Shown here piece after piece: positions 23,782 through 23,917 of a stretch of 23,917 nucleotides of DNA (positions within the stretch are counted from its first letter, which is position 1; every line of letters starts with the position of its first letter). A model generated the notes under the pieces. That model was not told where the DNA came from, made no database searches, and worked only from the letters and a program-made list of their open reading frames with translations. Where the stretch lies: the NCBI GenBank assembly GCA_964573255.1, contig CAZNJB010000046.1, positions 1 through 23,917 on the forward strand, given 5' to 3'. This stretch comes from CAYNUJ01 sp964573255 (GTDB taxonomy: Bacteria > Bacteroidota > Ignavibacteria > Ignavibacteriales > Melioribacteraceae). The translations under genes and the position numbers were made by a program.

Positions 23782-23813
23782 CAAATATATAGACGCCCCC
23801 AAATAAATGCAAA
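23782..23813 (-). promoter_or_regulatory. Proximal promoter of asnS-nuo cluster (Bacteroidota-like)
   Basis: Minus strand TTTG (23813-23810), 20 nt, TATATTTG (23789-23782). This equals the TTTG/TAnnTTTG pattern known for the primary sigma factor of Bacteroidota. It lies so close to the ATG at 23768 that the transcript would be almost leaderless from that start. Confidence 0.5.
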
Positions 23814-23875
23814 AAAAATTAATTTATTAACGCTATTCAAAGCAAATAGATTACCTATTATAGCAATTAAACTTG

Positions 23876-23904
23876 ATTATATCTCAAATTGATGTTAATC
23901 GCAA
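23876..23904 (-). promoter_or_regulatory. Distal promoter candidate upstream of asnS
   Basis: Minus strand TTGCGA (23904-23899), 17 nt, TATAAT (23881-23876). It has good spacing and a perfect -10 in an AT-rich intergenic region of at least 149 bp that otherwise shows no gene. It would give a leader of about 100 nt. Confidence 0.4.
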
Positions 23905-23917
23905 CTTAATTCTTCAC

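Noticed and set aside
23769..23917. Possible T-box or leader-peptide control before asnS
   Set aside because: No specifier stem, antiterminator sequence or Asn-rich leader frame is visible in the 149 bp available.

Overview
The window looks like an ordinary chromosomal stretch from a low-GC, Gram-negative bacterium of the Bacteroidota/Ignavibacteriota-Chlorobiota side of the tree. The grounds are inference: a lipoprotein RND adaptor with a TolC partner (outer membrane present), a TonB with a Pro/acidic spacer, a nuo-linked NhaD-type antiporter, AT-rich codon use, and promoter-like sequences of the form TTTG-20 bp-TAnnTTTG. I saw no phage, transposon, CRISPR or toxin/defence genes. No stretch longer than about 160 bp lacks a gene.

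Layout. A tRNA-Gly(CCC) lies at the left edge on the minus strand, next to the only plus-strand protein gene, a membrane M50B-type metallopeptidase. That gene converges on a five-gene minus-strand cluster, read right to left: orphan FecE/BtuD-like ABC ATPase, DUF218/ElyC-like membrane protein, Leu/Val/Phe-type amino-acid dehydrogenase, nusB, UMF1-type MFS transporter. Next comes a tetR-tolC-adaptor-RND efflux operon (12046 to 5637). It begins at a good promoter overlapped by inverted repeats and ends at a clear hairpin terminator. A single-gene tonB unit with its own promoter and terminator follows.

The right half (23768 to 12973) is one tightly packed minus-strand cluster: asnS, nuoJ, nuoK, nuoL, nuoM, a NhaD-family Na+/H+ antiporter, an unrecognised 121-residue protein, nuoN, bifunctional NAD(P)HX epimerase/dehydratase (nnr), and a VanZ-like membrane protein. 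Most junctions overlap or are under 30 bp apart. It encodes the proton-pumping arm of complex I (NuoJ, K, L, M, N) without the quinone/NADH modules, and places beside it a separate Na+/H+ antiporter and an enzyme that repairs damaged NAD(P)H.

Points most worth a second look: (1) the amino-acid dehydrogenase has Gln80 where the family signature has its catalytic Lys, with other active-site residues intact; (2) the nhaD-plus-small-gene insertion between nuoM and nuoN; (3) the split nuo cluster fused to asnS by a TAATG stop/start; (4) several TTG or GTG starts supported by good Shine-Dalgarno sequences; (5) two extra membrane helices in the RND pump. I see no clearly new multi-gene system. The nuo/nhaD/unknown-gene cluster is the best candidate for undescribed biology.
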